From: Syntrophaceae bacterium UBA5744
GTDB lineage: Bacteria; Desulfobacterota; Syntrophia; Syntrophales; UBA2192
Direction of reading: 5' to 3'
DNA length: 7,664 nucleotides
Assembly (NCBI GenBank): GCA_002419215.1
Contig: DIFQ01000144.1
Span: 1-7,664 of the forward strand
Position 1 is the stretch's first letter, and each line of letters starts with the position of its first letter. The notes under the pieces were generated by a model that was given only the letters and a program-made list of their open reading frames with translations, was not told the origin of the DNA and did no database searches. Below are positions 1-5,652 of the stretch, piece by piece. The position numbers and the translations under genes are program-made.

Positions 1-8
1 CATTTGAC

Positions 9-25
9 AGCTAAAGGCTAAAGGC
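9..25. repeat. Short tandem repeat at window edge, 7-bp period
   Basis: The unit GCTAAAG occurs twice in tandem and is followed by a degenerate purine-rich continuation (GCGGGGA, GAAGGC). It lies in the spacer ahead of the first small ORF. It may be one arm of a larger intergenic repeat whose other part lies outside the window; this resembles, in style but not in word or period, the octamer repeats described elsewhere in the window. Too short to be certain. Confidence 0.4.
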
Positions 26-54
26 GGGGAGAAGGCATCTCTTCTTTAAATACG

Positions 55-378
55 ATGAAATATGCTGATGGAAAGGCAGATCGAGTGCAGAGAATGGAGG
101 TTCTGGAAAGGCAGATCGGTGCCATTGAGGGGCTGATGGGGGGGTCGGCTGTATCGGGGGAATTCGGCGAGTGGCGGAAGAAGACGGAAGAGACCCTGAA
201 AGCCCTTTACGGGGAGGGTTCCGCCGAAGTGCAGGAATTCAACGCGATCTACTACACGCCGGTTTTCCTTACCTGCCGCATGGGTGACGAGGCCTTTAAC
301 GAGGCGTTTCGAAGCGGCCTTGGAGAAGCGAGGGTTTTTCTTCTCTCGTTGACGGAAAAAATCAGGCCGCCTGCTTGA
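55..378 (+). CDS. Small hypothetical protein (FxxW...TExxL...FGxxS-like helical domain)
   Basis: A 107-residue soluble, mostly helical protein of unknown function. Residues 37-102 carry a recognisable pattern (EFGEWRKKTEETLKALYGEG, then EVQEF...IYYTPVF, then FNEAFRSGLGEA) that, from memory, resembles the short helical domain found N-terminal to predicted nucleotide-binding/TIR-like domains and in stand-alone small proteins; here it is alone. No signal peptide or membrane segment. An in-frame stop at 19-21 limits the N-terminus. There is no Shine-Dalgarno sequence close to ATG 55; ATG 94 (Met14, giving MEVLERQIG) is an alternative start, favoured by a non-frame-preserving 35-bp duplication (69-83 and 104-118) that falls upstream of and across it. 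The 3' end overlaps the convergent membrane-protein gene by 17 bp. Real-gene status is probable, function unknown. Confidence 0.6.
   Translation: MKYADGKADRVQRMEVLERQIGAIEGLMGGSAVSGEFGEWRKKTEETLKALYGEGSAEVQEFNAIYYTPVFLTCRMGDEAFNEAFRSGLGEARVFLLSLTEKIRPPA
69..118 (+). repeat. 15-bp direct repeat, 35 bp apart
   Basis: TGGAAAGGCAGATCG is present exactly at 69-83 and again at 104-118. The offset of 35 bp is not a multiple of three, so the two copies are read in different frames of the small ORF (as GKADR and as LERQIG). This suggests a local duplication near the true translation start. Confidence 0.8.
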
Positions 379-1309
379 CGGAATTCTTGCGAATGGACAC
401 CCAGAAAGTCAGCAGTCGGGTGGCCACCATGGCCGTGATCAGCCGCGGCACCCAGAGCCAGAAGGCGCTGATTCCGAAGGGCAAAAACAGGAAGGGGTCC
501 TCGACCATGGAGTGGTTGATCCCGATGGAGAGCTGAAGCTCCTCGAGATCCTCCTTCGAGATGTGACCCTGCCGGGCCTCCTCCACGATTACCGCCCCGC
601 CGTAGGTCAGGCCGAAAATGACGGCCGTCATCCAGAGGATCCCCACCTTCTCGCTCAGCCCCAGGACTCTCAGGAAAGGCGACAGGGCCTTCACGATCGG
701 CATGACCCATCCCATGCTCTTGGCGATATCGAGCAGGGTGAGGATCGTCATGATGATGAAAAAGATCTTCACGGAAAGGTTCAGCATCGAGATCCCCCAG
801 TCGGCCACCATCAGCTCAAAGGCCTGCGTGGAGGCTCCCAGGGCGCCCGCCTGAGCCGCGGCGGCGGGGTCGGTCTCGATGAAGAAGGTCACGGCATAGA
901 CTGTGGCCACGGCGGCGAAAATCCGGAAGAGCGTCGCCTTGACGGGGTTGAGACCGGATTTGGCCTGGATGACCCCTTCCTGGATGAGGTTGTGGCTGAT
1001 GAGCAGGAAGTTTGCCAGTAGCGTCATCTCCGCGACGGTGAAGGGCAGGACCGCCATCGCCGCGATGCCGCCGTAGATGCCCGTGAGCCCCCCGATGATG
1101 ATCGGCAGGGCCGCCATGGACGGCAGCCCCATGAACCCCATGAGGGGCGCGAGCAGGAAATCCAGACTGCCGAGCCAGCCGGTCCAGGCGAGCACGGCCG
1201 TCAGGAAGGACATGGGGATGACGATCTTCATGAGCCAGAGAAACGCGCTCCATCCCCGCTTCAGTCCGTTGAGAAAACCTTCTTTGAGCTTGGCATGGGT
1301 ATCGGTCAC
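362..1309 (-). CDS. Gate-domain (nucleoside recognition) inner-membrane protein
   Basis: A 315-residue polytopic membrane protein of the nucleoside recognition/Gate family (Pfam Gate, the domain of SpmA/SpmB and nucleoside transporters). Hydrophobic segments lie at about 22-45, 64-90, 94-107, 126-145, 173-196, 222-243 and 272-300. The two halves each carry a related glycine motif, GLTGIYGG (74-81) and GLTYGG (233-238), consistent with two Gate repeats. A conserved polar stretch GINHSMVEDPF (263-273) sits before the last helix and probably has the functional acidic/His residues. The substrate cannot be told from sequence. The start is GTG, overlapping the TGA of the upstream thioredoxin gene as GTGA, which implies translational coupling; the next ATG (Met27) would cut into the first helix. 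Last gene of its run; its stop lies inside the convergent small ORF. Confidence 0.85.
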   Translation of the reverse strand: MTDTHAKLKEGFLNGLKRGWSAFLWLMKIVIPMSFLTAVLAWTGWLGSLDFLLAPLMGFMGLPSMAALPIIIGGLTGIYGGIAAMAVLPFTVAEMTLLANFLLISHNLIQEGVIQAKSGLNPVKATLFRIFAAVATVYAVTFFIETDPAAAAQAGALGASTQAFELMVADWGISMLNLSVKIFFIIMTILTLLDIAKSMGWVMPIVKALSPFLRVLGLSEKVGILWMTAVIFGLTYGGAVIVEEARQGHISKEDLEELQLSIGINHSMVEDPFLFLPFGISAFWLWVPRLITAMVATRLLTFWVSIRKNSVKQAA

Positions 1310-1782
1310 GACAGCTTGATGATCCCTTTCAGACTCCGCTCGATTTCATCGCCCGACAGGACACCGACCATCCTTTTCAGGAGCTTTCCCCCCCGGAAGA
1401 GGAGAAGCGTGGGGACTCCCTGGATCCCATACTGTGACGACACGACGGGATTGACTGTGGTGTTCAGACGCGCGATCAATGCGGTCCCCTCGAATTTCAC
1501 GGCAAGCTCGTCGATGACGGGCGAAAGCATCCGGCAGTACGGGCAGCTCGGAGAGTAGAAAAAGACAAGGGCAGGCTCCTGGGCAGCCAGAATGTCCCGG
1601 GCGAAAGTCCCGTCTGCCGTTTCCAGCGGCCTGACCGCAAAGGCCTCCAGGGAGAGCGGTGCGTGACAATGCCCGCAATTGGGCCGGTCGTGGATCCGCG
1701 CCCGCGGGACGCGGTTCCTGGTCCCGCAACGGAGGCACTCGATGATTACCGTCTCCTGATCCATCGATTTCTTGAACTTCAT
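1306..1782 (-). CDS. Thioredoxin-2-like protein with N-terminal zinc ribbon and CPYC active site
   Basis: A 158-residue cytoplasmic thiol-disulfide protein. Residues 16-39 form a zinc-ribbon pattern CxxC...CxxC (C16, C19, C36, C39) as in thioredoxin 2 (TrxC). The thioredoxin fold follows, with active site C80-P-Y-C83 in the context FFYSPSCPYC, then the cis-proline in GVPTLLLF (P124). The length matches TrxC-type proteins. Odd feature: the dithiol is CPYC, the glutaredoxin-type dipeptide, rather than CGPC, and the usual Trp before the motif is missing (FYSPSC instead of FWAxWC); this should alter redox potential. ATG 1782 is chosen; Met7 is an alternative. A CGGAG lies 13 nt before ATG 1782, which is rather far. 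The 3' end overlaps the Gate-protein start by 4 nt. Partner reductase and targets are not visible here. Confidence 0.88.
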   Translation of the reverse strand: MKFKKSMDQETVIIECLRCGTRNRVPRARIHDRPNCGHCHAPLSLEAFAVRPLETADGTFARDILAAQEPALVFFYSPSCPYCRMLSPVIDELAVKFEGTALIARLNTTVNPVVSSQYGIQGVPTLLLFRGGKLLKRMVGVLSGDEIERSLKGIIKLS

Positions 1783-1808
1783 CGGTCCGTCCGGTCTCCG
1801 CCCCCCCG

Positions 1809-1840
1809 CTCTTCATAACTTCCGAGCTTCCTAACTTCCA
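1809..1840 (-). repeat. Four tandem 8-bp units, solo arm
   Basis: Read on the minus strand, the spacer between the deacylase stop and the thioredoxin start has four octamers in a row, TGGAAGTT, AGGAAGCT, CGGAAGTT and ATGAAGAG, with consensus NGGAAGYT. Unlike the two large palindromes in this window, no complementary second arm is found nearby. It has the same 8-bp period and a related GAAG-rich word, so it may be a half element or a decayed copy. Confidence 0.65.
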
Positions 1841-1845
1841 TTTTT

Positions 1846-2328
1846 TCACCGTGCCACGCTCACCGGCGTCAGTTTAAGCACCTTCGCCAGATCCGCAGGC
1901 TTCATCTCCACAAGGAGTCCCTTGCGGCCTGCATTGATGTAGATCACCGGCAGACTCAGGATGGTCTCCTCCACATAGACGGGCAGCGATTTCCTCGTTC
2001 CGAAGGGCGAGGTCCCTCCCACCAGGTAGCCCGTGTGCCGGTTGGCTGAGGGCGGGTCGCAGGGCTGTACCGTCTTCACGCCGAGGATGCGGGCCAGGTC
2101 CTTCGTCGAAACCTCCCTGTCGCCGTGCATCAGGACAATGAAGGGCGATTTCCCGTCGTCTTCCATGACAAGCGTCTTGACGGTGAGGTGCTCGTCGACG
2201 CCCAGTTCCCTCGCTGCTACCTCCGTGCCGCCCCTCTCTTCGTACTTGTAGGGCCTCGGGACGAAATCGACCCGGTTTTCCCTGAGGACACGGACAGCCG
2301 GCGTTGCCGGGATGTGATCCTTGCTCAT
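1846..2328 (-). CDS. ybaK: YbaK/EbsC-type Cys-tRNA(Pro) deacylase
   Basis: A 160-residue protein of the YbaK/ProRS trans-editing family, which hydrolyses Cys mischarged on tRNA(Pro) in the cytoplasm. Seen in the sequence: the N-terminal TPAVRVLRENRVDF helix-strand typical of YbaK; VKTLV with the conserved Lys (K51) in the editing pocket; and the glycine loop GYLVGGTSPFGTRK (100-113) matching the family GGxSPFGxxK signature, followed by LPVYVEE. The length matches the usual ~155-160 residues. The ATG start is 28 bp after the mutY stop, so it is probably co-transcribed with mutY; the upstream GGGG is only a weak ribosome-binding site. The stop runs directly into an A-tract and the octamer repeat. 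The family assignment is secure; substrate specificity within the family is inferred. Confidence 0.93.
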   Translation of the reverse strand: MSKDHIPATPAVRVLRENRVDFVPRPYKYEERGGTEVAARELGVDEHLTVKTLVMEDDGKSPFIVLMHGDREVSTKDLARILGVKTVQPCDPPSANRHTGYLVGGTSPFGTRKSLPVYVEETILSLPVIYINAGRKGLLVEMKPADLAKVLKLTPVSVAR

Positions 2329-2358
2329 GGTATGCCCCGGTGCATCGAAAACTTCCGG

Positions 2359-3489
2359 TTACTTAACACGTTTCAGGGCGGTATTTCCATCGTCAAATGG
2401 CTTGTCGACCGGGTGAGCGGGACGCATCGCCTTGAGGATTTTCCCCTCGAGCCTCGAAACGGCAAGCCGGGAAAGCCCCTTCATCCCGACCCAGCGCCAT
2501 TGCACCTCGCCCCCGGAATCAGGAATTGCCCCCCGGATCGTGCAGGGAAAGACATGCGCGGTAACGGTGAAATGGGAATACCCGTGCTCGACGGAGAAGA
2601 GCTTCCTCCCGGGGATTGCGTTGAGGCCCAACTCCGCCCGCAGCGACCTTCGAAGCCAGGCGGCAGGCGCATCCCCTTCCTCGATGGCGCCTCCCGGAAA
2701 ACGCCAGAGGCCCCCGAGGAGCCCCCTCCCCGGCCTCTTGACGAGAAGGATTTCACCCCTTTCGTTGCGGATGACGGCCACGGCGGCCTCGCGGTGGGGA
2801 ACGGCCGCCGCTTTCCTTTTTGCGGGGATCGAATCCTGGACCCCTTTCCTCCTGGCCCTGCACGCCGCGGCCAGGGGGCAGGCCGGACAGGCGGGGCTCC
2901 GGGGAGTGCAGATGCCGGAGCCGAGATCCATGAGGGCCTGGTTGTAATGGCCAGGCTCGCTTGCCGGGACGAGCTCCTGCGCGATTGCCCCGATTCGCCG
3001 TTTCGCCTTGCTGCCGTCTACGGGGCCCTCGACGGCGAACAGGCGGGCGATGACGCGGATCACATTGCCGTCTACGGCCGCAACGCGCCTGCCGAAGGCG
3101 ATGCTCAGGATCGCCCCGGCTGTGTAGGCGCCCACGCCGGGCAGCTTCCGGAGATCGTCCATCTCGGCGGGGATCTCGCCGCCAGATTGGCCCACGACGA
3201 CACGGGCCGCCTCGTGGAGGTGGCGGGCGCGGGAATAGTAGCCGAGGCTCTCCCAGGCCTTGAGGACGCTGTCCTCGCGGGCCCGGGCGAGGGCCCTCAC
3301 GTCGGGGAACTTCTTCAGGAACCGATCGTAGTAGGGGATGACAGTGTCGACCCGGGTCTGTTGAAGCATGATCTCGGCCACCCAGATCCGGTAGGGGTCC
3401 TTCGTCCTGCGCCAGGGCAGATCCCGTTTGTTTGTCCTGTACCAGTCCAGAAGCAGGCGGGGGATTTCCATGTCGGCTTTACGCGGCAT
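2359..3489 (-). CDS. mutY: A/G-specific adenine glycosylase MutY
   Basis: A 376-residue DNA repair enzyme that removes adenine mispaired with 8-oxoguanine. Domain order is complete. The helical glycosylase core has the catalytic Glu in VAEIMLQQTRVDT (E39), a helix-hairpin-helix LPGVGAYTAGAI (116-127) and the catalytic Asp in VDGNVIRV (D140). A [4Fe-4S] loop follows with C194-x6-C201-x2-C204-x5-C210. The C-terminal NUDIX-like 8-oxoG recognition domain (about 235-350) contains GGLWRFPGG and HGYSHFTVTAHVF. The length is typical. The reading frame stays open to a TTG at 3612, but that extension crosses the octamer palindrome and has no MutY homology, so ATG 3489 is chosen (ATG 3471 is also possible). 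No Shine-Dalgarno sequence precedes either; a promoter-like pair sits directly upstream, suggesting a leaderless message. Confidence 0.96.
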   Translation of the reverse strand: MPRKADMEIPRLLLDWYRTNKRDLPWRRTKDPYRIWVAEIMLQQTRVDTVIPYYDRFLKKFPDVRALARAREDSVLKAWESLGYYSRARHLHEAARVVVGQSGGEIPAEMDDLRKLPGVGAYTAGAILSIAFGRRVAAVDGNVIRVIARLFAVEGPVDGSKAKRRIGAIAQELVPASEPGHYNQALMDLGSGICTPRSPACPACPLAAACRARRKGVQDSIPAKRKAAAVPHREAAVAVIRNERGEILLVKRPGRGLLGGLWRFPGGAIEEGDAPAAWLRRSLRAELGLNAIPGRKLFSVEHGYSHFTVTAHVFPCTIRGAIPDSGGEVQWRWVGMKGLSRLAVSRLEGKILKAMRPAHPVDKPFDDGNTALKRVK

Positions 3490-3495
3490 GAAGAC

Positions 3496-3524
3496 AGGAT
3501 ATACGCGTCGGAGCGGTGCGTCAA
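3496..3524 (-). promoter_or_regulatory. Candidate sigma-70 promoter of mutY
   Basis: On the minus strand TTGACG (3524-3519) is followed after exactly 17 bp by TATCCT (3501-3496). Six bases separate the -10 box from the mutY ATG, so a start site at the usual distance would fall on the A of the ATG. This would give a leaderless transcript and fits the lack of a Shine-Dalgarno sequence. Confidence 0.45.
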
Positions 3525-3538
3525 CCAGACAGGATGAC

Positions 3539-3643
3539 AAGAGGGTAAGAGGGTATGAAGGTGAGAAGGTTGGAGAAGCAGGGGGCATGACTTCGGCCAC
3601 CGACTTATCCAACGTTCTTATCCTCTCACCTTCTTACCTTCTT
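3539..3643. repeat. Large imperfect palindrome, 5 x 8-bp units per arm
   Basis: Left arm 3539-3578 and right arm 3604-3643 are 40 bp each around a 25-bp loop. By hand alignment 31 of 40 positions are complementary without gaps. Each arm is itself five tandem octamers: the left begins AAGAGGGT twice and ends TGGAGAAG; the reverse complement of the right begins AAGAAGGT twice and ends TGGATAAG, so units pair in register. There is no T-tract, so it is not a canonical intrinsic terminator, although the RNA hairpin could end or protect the transcript of the DUF523 gene, whose stop is 33 nt away. Confidence 0.85.
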
Positions 3644-3676
3644 CCGGTTGGTCAGATGCGCCCCCGGTCAACAGCC

Positions 3677-4633
3677 TCAAACGTGGTTGCGGAGCATCAG
3701 CTCCGCCGGGTGCGGGTTCAGATAGGTCTGCTCTTTCAGGTAGGGTTGGTTGTACTTCCGGACGTAGTGGGCCAGCAGGGTGACGGGGACGATCAGAGGG
3801 ATGAGCCCTCTCTTGTAACGGCTGATGACCTCCAGGAGCTCCTGCTTCTCGTCGGCGCCCAGGTCCTTCTTGAAGTAGCCCATGATGTGCAGCAGGACAT
3901 TCTCGTGCTTGGCCACGGTGGGCTTGAGCGCCATGGCTTCCATGAGAAGGCCCTCGTAGCGCTCGACAAGCTCCCGGGCCGGCATCTCCTTCGCATGGGC
4001 CACGAGGCTCCCCATTTCCTTGAGGTGTTTGGGGCTGTGGGCCATGAGCAGAAGCTTGTTCTTCGTTTGGAAGTCCACGAGGCGTCCCACCTGCCTCGTG
4101 CCCTCCATGATGTCGCAGTAGCGCATGCAGGTGAAGATCCGCTCGATGAAGTTCTCCCTCAGGACGGGGTCGTGGAGGCGACCCTCCTCCTCCACGGGGG
4201 TGAGCGGGAAGTGCTCCATGAAGATCCGGGCGAAGATGCCGACGCCGACTTTCGACGGGATGCCCTTGTCGCTGTAAACCTTGACCCGTTCCATGCCGCT
4301 CGAGGGCGAGTCGCTCTTGAAGATGAACCCGTAGAGGTCTTCCTTCTCCAACTCCCCGACGCGCTTGCGCGCCCAGGTCTCCATCCTCTCCGTGTGATCG
4401 GCGCCGGTCTTGTGGATCACGAGTCGCGGCTGCTTCGGGTCGCCGACGAGGCGGAAGGTGTCGCGAGGGATGCCGAAACCGCACTCCACCTCGGGGCAGA
4501 CGGGGACATACTCGACGTACTTCCCCAAGGAGCTTACGAGGAAACGGTCCAGGGCGTGCCCGCCGTTCCAGCGGACATTCTGGCCGAGCAGTCAGGTGCT
4601 GATTCCAAGACGGATCTTTTCCATGGCTGACAT
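3677..4633 (-). CDS. DUF523+DUF1722 protein, candidate selenoprotein (UGA at conserved Cys)
   Basis: A 318-residue cytoplasmic protein of unknown biochemical function, read through one in-frame TGA (4594-4592, residue 14). The frame before it gives MEKIRLGIST and after it LLGQNVRWNGGHALDRFLVS, together the conserved start of DUF523 in which the TGA occupies the invariant first Cys. DUF523 continues with VPVCPEVECG (C46, C51) and KSDSPSSGMERVKVY; DUF1722 (YbgA-like) runs from about 185 to 315, with VDFQTKNKLLLMAHSP and PLIVPVTLLAHYVRKY and ending NPHPAELMLRN. Everything after the TGA is intact and family-like, which argues against decay. ATG 4633 is chosen because GGAG lies 9 nt upstream; ATG 4624 is the alternative. 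A SECIS-like hairpin follows the TGA. Without recoding, callers would start at TTG 4528 and lose the N-terminus. DUF523 links to thiol or tRNA chemistry are unproven. Confidence 0.85.
4557..4577 (-). promoter_or_regulatory. Candidate bacterial SECIS element
   Basis: On the minus strand, 15 nt after the in-frame TGA, UGUCCGC pairs with GCGGGCA (7 bp, one G-U pair) around the 7-nt loop UGGAACG. The loop begins 22 nt after the UGA and has GG at its second and third positions, close to the well-known E. coli fdhF SECIS (loop AGGUCU at about the same distance), as needed for SelB binding. It lies within the coding sequence, as bacterial SECIS elements do. Confidence 0.72.
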
Positions 4634-4642
4634 AGTAGCACA

Positions 4643-4655
4643 CTCCGCTGCGGAG
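4643..4655 (-). promoter_or_regulatory. Small hairpin over the ribosome binding site of the DUF523 gene
   Basis: CTCCG-CAG-CGGAG forms a 5-bp stem with a 3-nt loop on the minus strand; the downstream arm contains the GGAG that serves ATG 4633. It could mask the ribosome-binding site, but it is short and may be fortuitous. Confidence 0.3.
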
Positions 4656-4704
4656 GAAAATAAAATCATGGGCCATAAACGGCTTGCCCCCCGGATTGTC
4701 CTTC

Positions 4705-4734
4705 TTGCCTCGAAAGACTCAGGCGTGCTAGAAA
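4705..4734 (+). promoter_or_regulatory. Candidate promoter of the cupin gene
   Basis: TTGCCT (4705-4710) is followed after 18 bp by TAGAAA (4729-4734), with an extended -10 TG at 4726-4727. It lies in the 141-bp divergent spacer between the DUF523 gene and the cupin, about 40 bp before the cupin ATG. The match is moderate. Confidence 0.35.
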
Positions 4735-4774
4735 TGGAGCCGGACCAACCGAAGACGGGTCCGGGAGCAGAGGC

Positions 4775-5167
4775 ATGGCGAAAATCAGGCGCGTTGCGAT
4801 CGGGGACAAGGCATGGAAGGATGCCCGGGGCTGGGTCCTCGACCCGCTTCCCCTGGCGGGGCTCGAGGGAAGACCCCTGGGGAATCTCCACGTGGCCTCC
4901 ATGCAGCCCGGGGCTGTCCGGGGCAACCATGTACATGGCTCGGCCGTGGAGTGGTTGCTGTTCTGCGGGGGCCCGGCTGTTATCCTCGCAGGAGCGGAAG
5001 GGACTCCTGAAGCGGAGGAGATCCATGTCTGCGGCGGTGAGCCCGAGCTTTTCGAGATCCCGGCCGGTCTGCCCCACGCCATCGTAAACCGCGCCGACCG
5101 GGAGATCTTTCTGGTTGTCTTCTACGAGGAGAAAAATCTGGCCACGGAGCCGACAAAAATCGTTTAG
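4775..5167 (+). CDS. Small single-domain cupin (WxcM/FdtA-like motif)
   Basis: A 130-residue single cupin barrel. Motif 1 is GAVRGNHVH (46-54) followed by E59, and motif 2 is PAGLPHAIVN (96-105) with H101, giving a plausible 2-His/Glu/His metal site (H52, H54, E59, H101). The RGNHxH form resembles the sugar-nucleotide isomerase FdtA/WxcM group, but no sugar-nucleotide genes are nearby, so a general metal-binding cupin is the safe call. No signal peptide. A Shine-Dalgarno GGGAG lies 7 nt before the ATG, making the start secure. It diverges from the DUF523 gene and is followed after 45 bp by a flavin-binding protein on the same strand, probably in the same operon. Substrate unknown. Confidence 0.85.
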   Translation: MAKIRRVAIGDKAWKDARGWVLDPLPLAGLEGRPLGNLHVASMQPGAVRGNHVHGSAVEWLLFCGGPAVILAGAEGTPEAEEIHVCGGEPELFEIPAGLPHAIVNRADREIFLVVFYEEKNLATEPTKIV

Positions 5168-5200
5168 CCTTTGCCGGGGCCGTTGTCCCGGCGGAAAAGG
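5168..5200 (+). other. Stable hairpin between cupin and PNPOx-like genes
   Basis: GCCGGGGC (5173-5180) pairs with GTCCCGGC (5185-5192) around a CGTT loop, 8 bp with one G-U pair. CCTTT (5168-5172) can extend the stem by pairing with AAAGG (5196-5200) after a 3-nt bulge. It starts right after the cupin stop and its lower arm touches the Shine-Dalgarno region of the next gene. No T-tract follows, so it is more likely an mRNA processing/stability or translation-modulating structure than a terminator. Confidence 0.6.
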
Positions 5201-5212
5201 AAGGAAAACACC

Positions 5213-5650
5213 ATGCTCAAGAAGATGAAGAAGCTCGTGAGGGAAAAGGATGTCTGCGTGCTCGCTACCGTGATGGACAACGTTCCCCACTGCTCGCTCA
5301 TGTCCTACGTGCCCGACAGGAACTGCCGCGAGATCTACATGATGACGCAGAAGGGGACAAAGAAGTTCCGCAACCTCGCCGCCAACAGGACGGTGAGTCT
5401 TCTCATCGACACCCGCGAGGAAGACTGCGGGGCCGATCGCGCCCGGATCAGGGCCCTCACGGTGAACGGCGTCTTCTCGGCCATCGGCAACAAGGCCAAA
5501 AACAGGCTCGTCCGGCAGAAACTGCTGAAAAAACACCCTCAGCTCAAGCCGTTTGCGGAAGACCCCGACGCGGAGGTCTTCGCCGTGAAGGTGAAGAGCT
5601 TGCAGCTTCTCGACGGGGTGAAGGACTCCTACTTCGAGAAGGTGAAATGA
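5213..5650 (+). CDS. Pyridoxamine 5'-phosphate oxidase-like flavin-binding protein
   Basis: A 145-residue split-barrel protein of the PNPOx-like FMN-binding superfamily. The N-terminal signature LVREKDVCVLATVMDNVPHC (residues 8-27) with SLMSYVPD matches the first strands that bind FMN phosphate in these small homodimers; IYMMTQKGTKKFRNLAANRT (41-60) is the typical next strand and helix (K-KxxNLxxNxxVSLLID). Length is usual for this group. The true PNPOx substrate residues cannot be confirmed, so a general flavin- or F420-type small reductase is likely. The start at ATG 5213 is supported by AGGAAGG about 8 nt upstream; earlier in-frame start codons extend into the hairpin and are rejected. The stop is 2 nt before the octamer palindrome. 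Confidence 0.85.
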   Translation: MLKKMKKLVREKDVCVLATVMDNVPHCSLMSYVPDRNCREIYMMTQKGTKKFRNLAANRTVSLLIDTREEDCGADRARIRALTVNGVFSAIGNKAKNRLVRQKLLKKHPQLKPFAEDPDAEVFAVKVKSLQLLDGVKDSYFEKVK

Positions 5651-5652
5651 AG

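Noticed and set aside
2125..3537. Long forward open frame opposite mutY and the deacylase
   Set aside because: It is antisense to two genes with full family motifs, has low-complexity Pro/Gly/Arg-rich composition and no recognisable domain; such frames are expected in GC-rich coding DNA.
3490..3612. N-terminal extension of MutY to a TTG at 3612
   Set aside because: The extra residues are encoded by the octamer palindrome and have no MutY similarity; the family start fits ATG 3489 or 3471.
4592..4594. The TGA as evidence of a pseudogene
   Set aside because: The codon falls on the conserved Cys, a SECIS-like hairpin follows, and the remaining frame is intact to the natural C-terminus; a random nonsense mutation is less likely, though not excluded.
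4410..5087. Forward open frame spanning the divergent spacer
   Set aside because: It overlaps the DUF523 gene antisense and the cupin in another frame, with Arg/Ser/Pro-rich composition and no motif.
4592..5536. Long reverse open frame across the cupin and flavin-protein genes
   Set aside because: Its body is antisense to real genes. Only its last residues (MEKIRLGIST) are meaningful, and these are the N-terminus of the DUF523 gene that continues through the TGA.
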